This document shows positions 33,612 to 46,770 of a DNA stretch of 64,000 nt, one piece after another. This stretch comes from Jacaranda mimosifolia (lineage: Eukaryota > Streptophyta > Magnoliopsida > Lamiales > Bignoniaceae), in the NCBI GenBank assembly GCA_018894105.1, contig CM032123.1:29303744-29367743 (forward strand). The letters run 5' to 3'. The translations under genes and the position numbers were made by a program. The notes below the pieces were generated by a model. The model was not told the origin of the DNA, searched no databases, and saw nothing but the letters and a program-made list of their open reading frames with translations. Within the stretch, counting starts at the first letter, position 1. Every line of letters starts with the position of its first letter.

Positions 33612-36523
33612 ATGGCACCAGCAAGCAAAGCTGATAAGAAGGCTGCGGTGGATGCAGCTGCATGGATATTCAATGTAGTCACTTCAGTTGGGATCATCAT
33701 TGTCAATAAAGCCTTAATGGCTGCTTATGGCTTCAGCTTTGGTAAGTTTCTTATACTGATTTGAGCAGAATCCACAGAGTGAGTTTTCCTTATTTGAAAT
33801 CTAACTGACTATTTATGATCAGAGTTGAAATAGTACTCGGTTTTGTCTCAACTTGGTTTGAAATATTCATACTATGAATATATTGTTGATGAAATTGTGT
33901 AGACTTGTCAACATTAACCATAAATTGAACACTCTTTGGGTATGAAAAGACAGTGTTAAGAGGTCAGATCTATTATAATTTTTGGGATAGGATTACCAGA
34001 CACCCTACTCAACTAATTGAAAGTACACGATGGAGCATATATGGGTCCTATGATTTAAACTGGAGATCAAATCCTTGGGTTGAAAATTCTCAAGAGGATA
34101 CACACTAGAAGAGAGGCCCGAATAGATTTGGTAGAATATGAGATTGGGCCATAAGATAAAATGCCAAGCAAGATTATTTTTGAATTAGTTATAAGATCAG
34201 ATGCCATCGCCAGATATAAGCTTAAACATACTTATTGAGATGTTTTTCTTGTGTGCTTGTTAACAATGGTCATTAATTCCACCCTTGGGACATGATGTAT
34301 GGTGGTTGTTTCAAGCACCATGTATAAAGGCTTAGATTAAAGTGATAATTGTGAAAATCCAGAGAATTTTTTCTTTTCCATTCTTCTGTTTTGACATTTT
34401 AATTGTTGTATGAGATTTTTAGCTTTTGCATTATTACATCCCATGCAGCTACAACGTTAACTGGTTTGCATTTTGCTACAACCACCTTGATGACGGCTGT
34501 TCTTAGGTGGCTGGGTTACATCCAAGCTTCTCATCTACCCCATCAGGAGCTTCTGAAATTTGTTATATTTGCAAATTTCTCCATTGTCGGGATGAATGTC
34601 AGTTTAATGTGGAATTCGGTGGGATTCTACCAGGTAATTATTGATGCATACTTCCATCCCAAAAGAAGAAGGAAGAAAGAAAGTGACGAGTAAATATTAG
34701 CTACATACCTGCAATTTTATGAAATCTGTAAATGATATATGCCCTTTATGATTATCAGATTGCAAAACTGAGCATGATACCAGTATCCTGCTTATTGGAA
34801 GTAGTATTTGACAAGATCCGATATTCGAGAGACACAAAGCTTAGCATCTTAGTTGTTCTCCTTGGTGTTGCGGTCTGCACAGTTACTGATGTAAGTGTTA
34901 ATGCCAAAGGGTTTGTTGCTGCATTTATTGCTGTCTGGAGTACGTCTCTACAACAGTATGTAAGTTTTCTACAATGTTTAAACTGCAAATACTTTGTGTG
35001 CACGACTTGCAACATTTGCTAGCAGATCTCAAACTTATGCAGTACCCCCCATCACCTCTCACCCCACCCTCTAACCCCCAACCCACCTCCACACCCCCCA
35101 CAGAAGAAAAAGAAAAAGAAAAAGAAAAAGAAAGAAAGAGAGAAAGAAAGAGGAGTTTTGGAGAATTGTGAGTGTTGTAATTTGCTTGAAAATTACTAGA
35201 TTGTCCATTTCTAGTATCTTTCTAATCTTTTTTGTGGAATTTTAGTCTGCAATTTTTAAAGGCTATTATATGATTTTGGATATGCATTTGCAGTATGTTC
35301 ACTTCCTTCAGAGAAAGTACTCCCTAAGTTCTTTCAATCTACTGGGGCACACTGCACCAGCTCAGGCTGCATCACTATTGCTGCTAGGCCCCTTTCTGGA
35401 CTATTGGTTAACAAACAAAAGAATTGATGCTTTTGACTTTGATATACCATCTGTGGTAAGTGCATCCACACATTATTCTCATGTATGTTCTGTAATCATA
35501 GTCCATGTCTGTGATCCTGGCATGTGGTGCTAGTAGCTGGAGCATCTGTCTATTCCCTTCTGAATTTATGTTCTATGTTTTGTCTGAGAACATCAGGGTT
35601 AGAAGAATGAACTAATTGAATATGAGCCATTCATAAAACTATTAATTTGCCCTCAAACCGATACACTTTCAGTGGACTATCTGTGCTCTGTATGTATCCA
35701 CATTTTAGTCATTTAGATAAGACTTATGGAAAATAATCTTCTCTTAGATGTAGAATTGGTCTGTATGCATGCTGGGGCCAGTTGGAGGGAGACCTATATT
35801 GTGCAGAAGTGGAAAGGGTTGATATACATTTGCATAGCATGATACTATGAAACCATTAGTTATTTGTCAATATATTCTTTTAAATTTTCCTATTGCTGCG
35901 TTGAAGTGTTCGCTGCTTTTGTTTATTAATAACCAAAGTTCTAATTTCAACTTTTGCTAAGTGATCCTCAGTATTAGATGACATTAAACTTTTTCAAATC
36001 AGTTCCTCAATGTGGTGGGGCTTCTCTGTTGTGTATATTTTGTTTCTCGGCCCTTCTGTATTTGCATTTGTTATTGTTTGTGCATGTGTGTATGTGTATA
36101 TACATATATATATATATATTTATTTATTTACCTTTCTACAAAGTGGCATTAGTTTTGGAATTAAGTCACTCAAGACCGCCTTTGATTCTGCAGGCCTTCT
36201 TGATCGTCTCATGCACTATTGCAGTTGGAACAAATCTGAGTCAGTTCATCTGCATAGGCAGATTCACTGCTGTTTCTTTCCAAGTCCTTGGCCACATGAA
36301 GACTATCCTTGTATTGATCCTAGGATTCTTATTTTTTGGGAAAGAAGGTCTTAATATACAAGTAGTTATTGGCATGATCATTGCCATTGTTGGAATGATC
36401 TGGTACGGCAATGCTTCATCGAAACCTGGGGGTAAAGAACGGCGTAGCCATTCAATTTCCAGAAGCAGTCAGCAAAAGCATGGAGGATCATCAGAATCTT
36501 CTGAGCTTGATGAAAAGGTTTAA
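33612..36523 (+). CDS. URGT: Nucleotide-sugar transporter, UDP-rhamnose/UDP-galactose transporter (URGT/NST-KT1-like), five exons
   Basis: Likely exchanges cytosolic UDP-sugar for UMP across the Golgi membrane, feeding cell-wall polysaccharide synthesis. Exons: 33612-33741, 34449-34633, 34759-34959, 35294-35455, 36194-36523; all introns are GT-AG; the protein is 335 aa, the usual size. It is a DUF250/TPT-type drug/metabolite transporter with about ten hydrophobic segments. Diagnostic stretches: [12 protein letters not shown] (25-36), [16 protein letters not shown] (43-58), [20 protein letters not shown] (92-111), [55 protein letters not shown] and [13 protein letters not shown]. The tail is hydrophilic and Ser-rich ([10 protein letters not shown] to SELDEKV). 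No stop or frameshift. The start is chosen because AAAATGGC opens the only frame into SVGIIIVNK. The UDP-rhamnose/galactose assignment is by resemblance to the plant URGT clade; exact substrate is inference. Confidence 0.95.
36090..36130. repeat. Intronic (GT/TA)n and TATT microsatellite
   Basis: TGTGTATGTGTATATACATA followed by a TA run in the last intron of the transporter gene, 65 bp before the 3' splice site. A purine-rich AAAGAAAAAG run also lies in intron 3 (35102-35155). Confidence 0.85.
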
Positions 36524-37038
36524 GCAGTTGTGCAGTTGGAGTTATAACATACACAGGATAGCTGATACTGGGGTTGGTTTAGTGGTCTGACTCTATAGAT
36601 GCGGTGCAGTTCCCAAATCAATTATTAGGGATGTCCTCTGAATTTTTAATTCTTGTAATTTTGAAACTGAATTCCATGGTGGTTAATGGATATTTGGGGA
36701 GAAGGGTATAGATCACTTTGATTGATCCAGTTTTAGCCCCTCGATCATAATTTATAGTAACAAGTTAATTTCTGGTTGCCTTCCAGTTGTAATTATAGTG
36801 ATATAAAATTGATTTTGTTTGCATCTTGCTCGTCTTTTTTCCTTTACAGTATTTCATTGTTGAGGCTATGAATTGGAAAATCCATAAAATGTGCCTTGTG
36901 TTGTGAGGAGCTGCACAGCAGTAACCATGCATACCTTGTGTTATTTAAAAAAAATCTTGCATACTTTGTTTTGTGTATTACTGTTGGTTTTTAATCCGAC
37001 CTCATATAGGAAAAGTGGAATTGAGATGTATTGGGACC
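36524..37038 (+). other. 3' untranslated region and downstream flank of the transporter gene
   Basis: T-rich 3' sequence. No second gene before the LTR element at 37044. The position of the poly(A) site is not clear; no perfect AATAAA stands out. Confidence 0.5.
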
Positions 37039-37043
37039 AAAAT

Positions 37044-40000
37044 TTTAACATCCCTAAATTTAGCATTTTAAAAGATAGGATTTTTAAAAAAATCAAAATA
37101 TTAATTTGACAAATTTTGGAGCTCAAAATGTAAATAGGAAAAGACTTAATTGTAGGATATTTAAAAGTTTTAGGGGTCAAATTTAAAGTATTTTTTGTCA
37201 AATGGGTCAATATAGTGCACTAATTAGTTTGAGGACTTAATTGAAATCGGGGAAAAGATTTTGGGGTTAATCTAAGGCACTCAAAGAACTGAGGGATCCA
37301 ATTGAAAACTACAGAAAAGTTTTGGGGTCAAATTTATAATTTTTGGAAATTGCATTTTATATAGCAATTCACCCCCTCCATTTATTCAAATTTCCACATG
37401 CAAACCTTTCATCGACCCCTCGCCAGAAAGTCTCATCGAAGCTAGAGAATAGGAAACCAACCAGCGATTCTCTTCCTCTCTTCATCGTGAACATGTAAAT
37501 ACCAAGAACACCCAAAACTGACAGGCGAAACGCCAAAAAATCATGACCGAACTGGAGCTAACGATGGTGGTGGCTGGAGCTGCTATTCTAGCGACGAAAT
37601 TTCACGGCCAAAGGCACGGGTTTTGATGGGCTCAGCAACAGAAATATGGTGGTAGCTTCAATTTTGAGTTTTGGGTTTCGACGAAAACGTAATTGGAAAA
37701 GAGGAGTGATGGTGGAGCTGCAGCTATCTCGGCCAAATTGACCGGCCAAACAACATCCAATCACAAAATTAGATTGGGGATTTTGATCAGCATAGCAAGG
37801 TAAACCATTTGGTGCGGTCAACTTCCAACTCCGACGGCAATGCAAGGCAGCATTTCGACGACTTTAGGGCAGAATTTTCAGAATGTCGATCCGAGCAATG
37901 CGGGTTGTTATTGCGCTATGATTTGGCCTGAAATTCAGTCAATTGGTTAAGCATTGATTAATCAAATGATTTGATTCCCGATTTAATCTGATAGACTTGT
38001 TAGCCTAAATTCTAATGTAAAAGTTAGTTAATTGGACCAAAATTATGATTATGGACCGGAATAATTGTATATGATTTTAATATAGAGTGAACGTGGACTC
38101 GGATCATTAATTAGAAGTTAATTTTCATTAAATTAAGTTAATTGATATAATTGAAGAATTTAAATTGTGTGATGTTATAAGGAGTGATTATTATTATGAA
38201 AACATATGAAATTCGTAAAGGTGATATAAGTTTTGTAATTATAGGTTTAGAACATTAAATTTTATATTATAGATAAAATTATGTTTAAACAGTTAAACGC
38301 CACCTGATTTAGTTCAGTTAAAACGTTAAGTTGATTACTGATGTTAATTTAAGTTAATTGAACCGAATTGTAATTATGGACTGGAATGATTGGGATAAGA
38401 TTTAGGATATCAAATCAAAATGTTGGAATATATAAGTTGTGTATAGGTGCTAGTGGACCCGGATTGATAATTAGGACATAATTATTGTTAATTAAGTTAA
38501 TCGGTGTAATTGGGCCTAACTTTATGTAACGTTGCTGGGATTAGTTTTAAATGGAATATGGTAATTTCTTACAATTTGGTTGAATTATTATATGTAAACT
38601 TGGGCAACTAACTTAAGAATGACCAGTGACTTGGAATAAATAAACCCTTGTTAATATTGTAACGAATAACATGATTACTATATTGTCGTTACGATATTTT
38701 CGGAACCGAGCCCCTAAATATATTACTAATTGGAGAACCCCGATATTAAGACATAAATGGGTTAATTGTGGATTAAAGAATTCTATACAAGTATCTTGAC
38801 ATTTAAAACGTTCTATTGGAATAGGTGATGACGAGCTAGGGTCTACAGGACAGTAGGACGGGGATAACACTTTTTGTGGAAATTAAGGTGAGGGTTAAGC
38901 TTACATTTCTTATGGGAAGTGAATGTTCTTTGATTGGTTGAAATCTTGGATTGTTTGAATTCCTTGATTGTTTATTTGTTGAAATTGATTGTACTCGTTC
39001 TGGTACCTAAAACTCTTATTATTCTATATGTGATTGTCCCTTATACCCTTCAGCCTTGCCGGCTTTCCCTTTATTGCATCAAATTTTGGGTCTTGCTGAC
39101 CGAGTCGTGTTTTGCACTATTAATTGATTCGTTCTACATATCGTTTGTTTGGCTTTATCGGCAATTGTTTATTGAACCAAATCGTGTTCTACACTTTTAT
39201 TTGAAATCGTTCTGCATATCATTTGTATGACCTTGTTGTGTATTTGTTTATCTTTTGTATTGTCATATTGGAATAATTTATAGGACGTTAGTTCCAGCTG
39301 CTATGCTTGGAACAAGCCGTATGCCTGGAATAATTTACAAGACATTAGTCCTAGCTGTTATGCTCAGGACAAGCCGTACACTGGAATAATTTAAAGGACG
39401 TTAGTCCTTGCTATGTGCATAGGACGAGCCATATGTTTGAAACTCTTGAAATAATTTATGGGACATTAGTTTCTATTGTGTGCGTGGGACAAGCTGATAT
39501 GCCCGATGGAGGAATAAGGAAAATATGCTATGCATATTATACTTTGGGTTCTGTTTGTACTCCATTTAGGGTGAAATAAGGACAAAGATGTTTCCGTTCC
39601 CTGAATTTTGACATTATTTATGTTCTGGTATAATCTTGTTTCTAATTGTGATGTCTTGCTTCTTGATACATCTATTGAATTGTTACTCCTTCAATAATTT
39701 TTCTTTAATTGTTGTCATATTTCTCTCACTAAGTCTTTAGGACTTACCCTTTTGTTATCTTTATTCTCTTCCTAGATAGGTCTAAGTGAAGATTGAGGGC
39801 TTACGGCTTGGCCCGAAGGAAATGTTTTGTAATAGATTAGGTGTTTTTTTTATGTAAATATAGACTTCACCTAATTGTAGCTTTAAGATTTGAGATGGAT
39901 GATATGTTTGAATGTTATCTGGGAGACTTTTAGAATGTACATATTGCACTTCTTGTAAGTTCTTTTGAGTTTAGAAGTATGCTGCTATCCTTTTGAGACT

Positions 40001-40096
40001 TTGAATTATGGGGCCTTTCAATTATCTTTTATGTTATGATTTAAGTTTGAATTGATGGTAGCTTAGCATAGGGATTACTCTTAGTGGGGCGCCACA
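37044..40096 (+). repeat. 5' LTR of the 9.7-kb element
   Basis: About 3.05 kb, ending GGGGCGCCACA. Matches the 3' LTR throughout, with small indels. Contains four copies of a stem-loop repeat at 39266-39500. Hydrophobic open frames (such as 38934-39230) are present because the strand is T-rich; I do not take them for genes. Confidence 0.93.
39266..39500 (+). repeat. Four stem-loop repeats in the 5' LTR
   Basis: Units of about 57-65 bp start GAATAATTTA and each holds a short hairpin at 39291-39313, 39348-39370, 39404-39425 and 39469-39490. The stems change together: GTTCC/GGAAC, GTCCT/AGGAC (twice), and GTTTC/GGGAC with G-T wobbles. Each is followed by AAGC or GAGC. Confidence 0.85.
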
Positions 40097-40100
40097 GAGG

Positions 40101-40112
40101 TGGTATTAGAGC
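40101..40112 (+). other. Primer-binding site (initiator Met tRNA type)
   Basis: TGGTATTAGAGC, one transition from TGGTATCAGAGC, four bases after the 5' LTR end. Confidence 0.88.
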
Positions 40113-43100
40113 CTAGGTTTTCGATGACCTAGGTTAATATGGGAATGATTTTTGTGACTAGAATCGATGGATTACTAGAGATTAAACTTGAATTGGGGAT
40201 CAGTTGGGATGTTAACATTTGGGTTAAGGAAACCTGAGCTATACTATGGTATGATCCTTGGAGTGTGAAATTCTTGGCTACTAGAGACTAAGCTCGACTT
40301 TGGAATTATCTGGGACGTGTATACGTGAGTTAAAGAATGCCTGAGTTATGTCAGGATATGACTTTTAGAATGTGAAATTTTGGGGTAAGAAAATATGAGG
40401 TTTGGTTGTGAAATTGGATGTGGAATTTAATAGGATACGAACCTTTAGGATAATGCTCACAATTAAGGAAGTGGAAGGTTATGACTGGGATGGCCAACCA
40501 GTGTATAACCTCCTTTGGTATGTTAGGCATATGAACATATAGTCATTGGTGAGGATGATGCTGTTTGGAATTAGGGCATTGTATGAGTAATATCTGTTAA
40601 GTTTGAACTTGATAAGTGGATGACTACTTGTGAAAAATTGTATTTAGTATAGAGAGTTACTTTGGAAATCCAATTTGTGCGAGCAATATTTGTGGAAGTT
40701 ATATATGACAAGTAGGGATCATTCTGGGAAGATATGAAATGGTCAGAAGGTGATTACCTTAGGGGCGAACAAATTCTTGCCATGTGCTTACGAATGAGAA
40801 TTAGATTGTATAAATGTACAAGAAAAGGATTATTACGAGAATGAGTGTATTTGGGAATGAATGAATGGTTATTAGGGATGAGTGATGTTCAACCTATGTG
40901 TATAATTGAAATCTAAACGGTATGTTTATATTGACAAGTGATATGATGATAAGAATTTGAGACCATGGGCTATGAAAATTAAGAAAATAATCAATGACGA
41001 AAAGATATGTTTCCAGGACCACTAGTGTATGGTCCAGTAATCTTGGGATGTCAAGCATGGGATTCTTTGAATTTTGAAAAGGTGAAATTTGGAGAAATAT
41101 TTCATGTTTAGATGTGTTTTGTGAGATTTTAAACTCATAACTTGAGGATTCTCCTAAATAGAGTTGCATTTGATGATTTAAAAGGTCATATGAATAGGTT
41201 AATAGTTGATGAATTCATATGGTGTGACTTAAACGATATAATAGTCTAGGGAATGGTCATCGACAGCAATGAAGTTATGAGGAATCATATTAAAATTTGA
41301 GGATATAGATGATGCAAATGGGAACGGAAGCAATGCTTGAATTGGGAATGAATATCCTAACATTTACGAGGGAAACTAAGGAATCATGAGGTGTGCTAAT
41401 TATAGAAATGGTCGAGGTGCGCACATATGCATACGAGTAACTAGTTTAGCTAAGCAAGTGGAATATAATGAACGTTTGGTTATAACAATGATATACCAAA
41501 TTTAGTGAGCTTAACCTATCGTGAATCAAATGTTAGCTAGGTCGATTGACAGTTTAAATATTCTCTAGAACTACTAAGCACTAATTTATATGTATGATGA
41601 TAAAATTGTATCTTGTATACCATATATGCTGATTTGATTTCTAAGAGATCTTGGCTAAATCGAACTTGAGCTTGTTTGAAAAGGCCATGAATCACGATAT
41701 GACAGGGTATGACACCACCAGAACATCCTAAAATGTGAAGGTGATCCTATATCGACTAAATCATTTCGGATGGTCATCAATTAATGAAACTAATACGCTC
41801 AAAAATTGTTATAAGGATACTTTTACTAGAAATATCTCATGGGAAGAACTAAAGATGATGTTCGACCTTATTTTCCCATGCTAGTGGATCCGAAAATAGG
41901 AAGTCTAGTGGCATATAATTTATTACAGTGAGCGGATGAACTTTATAACCTTATTAATGCGCAAATGAGGATTAGTAATCTCGGGAGTACAATAGAAACC
42001 ATATGAAGGATAGCCTTCATGAATTTTTAGAATTTTAACCCTCAATAACTGAAAGGATTAGATAAGTAAAACACAAGGTTATGAATTAAGAAATGACGAG
42101 AAAATTGGAGTATCGAGAAACTTGATGAGCAAAGGAATTGAGTATTTGCTTATTTTTAGGAGGGATCTTGCATTATTGATAAGGATTGGTAGAATAATAG
42201 TAAGAGCTCGAAGAAACCCATCAAGTTTGAGAAATTGGGATGTCTTTTTCCTCATAAGCTATTTAATCTAATGCATGTGTTTGGGGTTGTTTAAAATCGA
42301 AGATAAGGAAAATGATACTATGGAATGGGAAACTTGAGGAGAAAAGAATTGCATTTTACTTGTAATATAGACATTATGAATTAAGATGATGTGGTTGGGA
42401 TTGGTTTATAAGGATCTTGTGGAAACCTTTAAATTATTTGGAGTTGAGGAATAAACCATACTACATCTGTTTTTGGCATCACAAACATTAAGGACTAATT
42501 CTATCCGAATTGGAGCTATAGTCAATCGAATTAAAGTTTCTTGGGTTCGTCCAATTGATGCTAAAGGTGTATCCAGGGCGTTTCCTAAAATAATAAGGTT
42601 CTCTAGTGAAATTAGCTAAGAAAGATAATTGATTTGAACGAAAGAAGGAGTTTCGAGGTTTATGGAGACAACCAATCATGGTGCCGTTCTTACCCTTCTT
42701 TAGGAAACCTAAGGAAATTCCAGATATGCATATATCTTGAGAAGAACAATTGTTCATGAGAGAGTGGTTACTTTAATGAAATAGAGATGTCACCTAAGGA
42801 TGGAGGAAGAGAAATTTTCAAGGAATATAAATGTACCAATAGGCATGATTTGGGTATAAATTGGATTGACAAACACTTTGGGTTTGAAAATAAAATTACT
42901 GTATTTAGTGATTGGCGAAATAAGTGAAGGATAAGTATAAGTATCACAAGGATGGCAAACTTTGATTTTAGATATAGAAACTAGTGATTTACCTCAGAAA
43001 TAAGTTGAAATGTGAAGTGTTCAAGCCAGAAAAGTAAGTTGAGGAACTCAAGCCAATGAGCTCCAAAGGATAAAGGGGAATAGGTAATTGAGAGTACAAT

Positions 43101-43806
43101 CAAGTTTTGAACATTAGAAATGAATTTAATCCCACATATTTTTGACTATATCTCTCAGATGGAACCTAAAGCGTAGTAGATGGATTGTTCGCAACTGTAT
43201 CTAGTATGTATAGTCTTTATCAGCCTGTAGTCAGATGCATGGAAATATATAAACTTGTGGTGTTAATGATCGTTTATTGCCATAGTGGTTTTGTGATTTA
43301 TTAAATAGCAACATGTACCCTATCAGGGTGTAATGGAGGACCTTATAAGTATTGAAATAACACGTGATTATGTGCATGAGGCTTACTCAATTACAAATAA
43401 GCATAAAGCGCTTAGTGATATCATGGGATCACCAAAGAGGTTTAAAATTCCTTTTCGGGATAGTTTAATTACTTCTTATAAGCACAATCATGGAGATCAA
43501 GGGAAAACTTTAGGTGATAATGGGTAGAGGAACCATGGATTATGGGATTATTAGTCAAACCTAGAAATATAAGGTGGCACCCAGTGCCTTCGTAAAGATG
43601 GATATATTGATATAGGGAAGAACCAAAAGAGGAGATTCTTGATGTCTTAGCAAAATAAGCGTCACTAGATATTGGAGGAAATATATTGTGAAAATGGGAA
43701 AAATCCACATGTGATCGAGGCAATGAGGGAACAAGAGTGTTTTATGTGCCAGTGTTAACTGAAATTCTTCCAGTCGATCATGAGAATCTAGAGACCATGT
43801 TCTTTT
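40113..43806 (+). pseudogene. Degenerate internal region: gag-like and protease-like traces only
   Basis: A gag-like segment at 41831-41878 reads NISWEELKMMFDLIFP and recalls the W-E-x-F...F-x-x-x-F-P motif of Gypsy capsids; the upstream FGWSSINETNTLKNCY also fits. A protease-like downstream segment at 42847-42926 reads DLGINWIDKHFGFENKI and recalls the 'ILGMDWL' strand that follows the catalytic site in Gypsy proteases. The order gag then protease is right. I find no RT (YxDD), RNase H or integrase motif in the remaining 900 bp. Everything else is stop-rich, AT-rich DNA. Confidence 0.55.
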
Positions 43807-43819
43807 AAGAGGGGGAGAT
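43807..43819 (+). other. Polypurine tract
   Basis: AAGAGGGGGAGAT immediately before the TGTAACACCC start of the 3' LTR. Confidence 0.92.
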
Positions 43820-46765
43820 TGTAACACCCTAATTTTTTTTAAAAAAATCAAAATATTAATTTGCCAAATTTTGGGGCTAAAAACGTAAATATGAAAGGAC
43901 TTAATTGTATGATATTTAAAAGTTTTAGGGGTTAAATTGAAGATATTTTTGGTCAAATGGGTCAATATAATGCACTAATTAGTTTGAAGACTTAATTGAA
44001 ATTAGGGAAAAGAATTTTGGGGTCAATGTGAGCAATAGAGAACTGAAGGTTTCAATTGAAAACTAAAGGAAAGTTTTGGGGTCAACTTTGTAATTTCTGG
44101 AAACTGCTTTTTATATGGCAAGTCACCCCCTCACCGAAGCTAAAAAATAGGAAACTGGCTAGCCATTCTCTTCCTCAATCACCTCGAACACATACATAAC
44201 AAGAGCACCCAAAACTAACAGGCGAAACGCCAGAAAATTGTGAATGAACTGGAGCTGATGATGGTAGTGACTGGAGCTGCTGTTCTAGCAACAAAAACTC
44301 ATGGCCAAGGCATGGGTTTTGATGGGCTCAACTAGAGGAAGATGGAAGATGGAAGATGGTGGTAGCTTCAATTTTGAGTTTCGAGCTTCAATGGAAAAGT
44401 AATTGGAAAAGAGGAGTGGCGACGGCATTGGAGAGCTAGAGGTATCTTGGCCAAATTGACTGGCCAAATGATATCCAAACACAAAATTGGATTAGGGGTT
44501 TTGATCACTGCAACAAGGTGAACCTTTTGGTGCAGTCAACTTCCAGCTTTGATGGCGGCACATGGCTATAATGCAGAGGTCGGCGGCAGCAGTTTAGCAA
44601 ATTTAGGGCAGAGTTTTTAGGCCATCGATCCAAGCACATGTGGGCTATTATCGCGTGATGATTTGGCCTCAAATTCGGTCAATTGGGTAAAACACTTATT
44701 AATCAGATGATTTGATTCCCAATTTAATCTGATTAAGTTATTAGTCTAAATTCTAATGTAAAAGTTAGTAAATTGGACCAAAATTATGATTATAGATTGG
44801 AATAATTGTATATGATTTTAATATAGAGTGAACGTGGACTCGGATCGTTAATTAGAAGTTAATTTTTATTAAATTAAGTTAATTGATATAATTGAGAAAT
44901 TTAAATTGTGTGATGTTATAATGAGTGATTATTATTTGGAAAACATATGAAATTCGTAAGGGTGATATAAGTTTTGTAATTATGGGTTTAGAACATTAAA
45001 TTTGATATTATAGGTAAAATTCTGTTTAAATAGTTAAACATCTCCTGATTTAGTTTAGTTAAAATGTTAAGTTGATTACTGATGTTAGTTTAAGTTAATT
45101 GAACCAAATTGTAACTATGTACTAGAATGACTGGGATAAGATTTAGGATGTCAAATCGAAATGTTGGAATATATAAGTTGTGTACAGGTGCTAGTGGGCC
45201 GGATTAATAATTAGAACATAATTATCATTAATTAGGTTAATTGGAGTAATTAGGCCTAACTTTATCTAACGTTGCTGGGATTAGTTTGATATTGAATGGG
45301 GTAATTTCTTTAAATTTGGTTGAATTGTTTGGTTTATCAGTGACTTGGAACAAATAAACCTTTGCTAATACAGTAATGACATAGCATGATTAGCAAATCA
45401 TCCTTATGATATTTCGGAATTGAGCCCCTATATGTATTACTAATTGGAAAACCCCCGATATTAAGACATAAATGGGTTAATCATGGATTAAAGAATTCGA
45501 TGCAAGTATTTTGACATTTGAAACATTCTATTGGAATAGGTGATCATGAGCAGGGGTCTACAGTACATTAGGACGAGGATAGCACTTTAAGTGGAATTTA
45601 AGGTGAGGGTTAAGCTTACCTTTCTTTTGGAAGTGAATGTTCTTTGATTGCTTGAAATTCTCGATTGTTTGAATTCCTTGATTGTTTATCTGTTGAAATT
45701 GATTGTACTCTTTATGGTGCCCAAAACTCTTATTATTCTATATGTGATTATCCTATATACCCTTCAACCTTACCGACTTTCCTTTTATTGCGTCAAATTT
45801 TGGGTCTTGCTAATCGAGTCGTGTTTTGCACTCTCAATTGATTCGTTCTGCATATTGTTTGTTTGGCCTTGTCGGCAATTATTTATTGAACCAAATCTTG
45901 TTTTACACTTCTGTTTAAAATCATTCTGCATATCATTTGTATGGCCTTGCTGTGCATTCATTTATCTTTTGTATTGTCATATGGGAATAATTTACAGGAT
46001 GTTAGTTCCAGTTGTTATGCTTGGAACAAGTTGCATACTTGGAATAATTTACAGGACGTTTGTCCTAGCCGTTATGCTCGGGACAAGCTGTATGCCTGGA
46101 ACTCTTGGAATAATTTACGGGGCGTTAGTCCCTGCTGTGTGTATGGGACAAGCTGATATGCCCGACAGAGGAATAAGGAGAATATGTTATACACATTATA
46201 TTTTGGGTTCTGTTTGATTCTGTTTATACTCCATTTAGCGAGCAATTAGGACGGAGATGTTTTTGTTTACTGAATTTTGATATTATTTATGTTTTGGTAT
46301 AATCGTGTTTCTAATTGTGATGTCTTGCTTGTTGATATATCTGTTGAATTGTTGCTTCTTCAATAGTTTTCCTTTAACTATTTTTGTATTTCTCTCACTA
46401 AGTCTTTAAGACTTACCATTTTTGTTATCTTTATTCTCTTTCCAGACTGGTCTAAGTGAAGATTGAGGGCTTATGGCTTGGCCCGAAGGAACTATTTTAT
46501 AATAGATTAGGCATTTTGTATGTAAATATAAACTTCACCTAATTGTAGCTTTAAGACTTGAGATGGATGATATGTTTGAATGTTATCTGGGAGACTTTTA
46601 GAATATACATATTGCACTTTTTGTAATTTCTTTTGAGTTTAGAATTATGCTGCTATCCTTTTGAGACTTGTTGAATTATGGGCCTATCGGTTAACTTGTA
46701 TGTTATGATTTAAGTTTGAATTGGTGGAACCTCATCTTAGGGATTTCCCTAAGTGGGGCGGCACA
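43820..46765 (+). repeat. 3' LTR of the 9.7-kb element
   Basis: 2946 bp, TG...CA. Contains three stem-loop repeats (hairpins 46005-46027, 46062-46084, 46128-46149) where the 5' LTR has four. The 189-codon hydrophobic open frame at 45648-46217 runs through these repeats and looks like a by-product. Confidence 0.95.
45985..46165 (+). repeat. Three stem-loop repeats in the 3' LTR
   Basis: Stems GTTCC/GGAAC, GTCCT/GGGAC (one wobble) and GTCCC/GGGAC, each 21-23 nt end to end and each preceded by GAATAATTTA. Confidence 0.85.
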
Positions 46766-46770
46766 AAAAT

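Larger units (their letters stand above)
37044..46765 (+). mobile_element. Complete LTR retrotransposon with 3-kb LTRs and AAAAT target duplication, non-autonomous
   Basis: LTRs at 37044-40096 and 43820-46765 flank a 3.7-kb internal region with an initiator-Met-type primer-binding site and a polypurine tract. AAAAT at 37039-37043 is repeated exactly at 46766-46770. The 5' LTR start is worn (TTTAACATCCC against TGTAACACCC). A 200-bp LTR stretch I compared (38055-38260 with 44795-44998) differs at about 6% of positions. The internal region keeps gag-like and protease-like traces but no RT or integrase I can read. Long LTRs around a coding-poor core recall the LARD class. Mobility would have needed proteins from another element. 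Confidence 0.92.

Noticed and set aside
34403..35533. Separate open frames across the transporter exons
   Set aside because: They are exons 2 to 4 with intron read-through; the spliced model with canonical GT-AG borders explains them as one gene.
45648..46217. 189-codon hydrophobic open frame in the 3' LTR
   Set aside because: It lies in a T-rich LTR, is broken in the matching 5' LTR (38934-39230) and runs through the stem-loop repeats. It looks like a by-product of composition.
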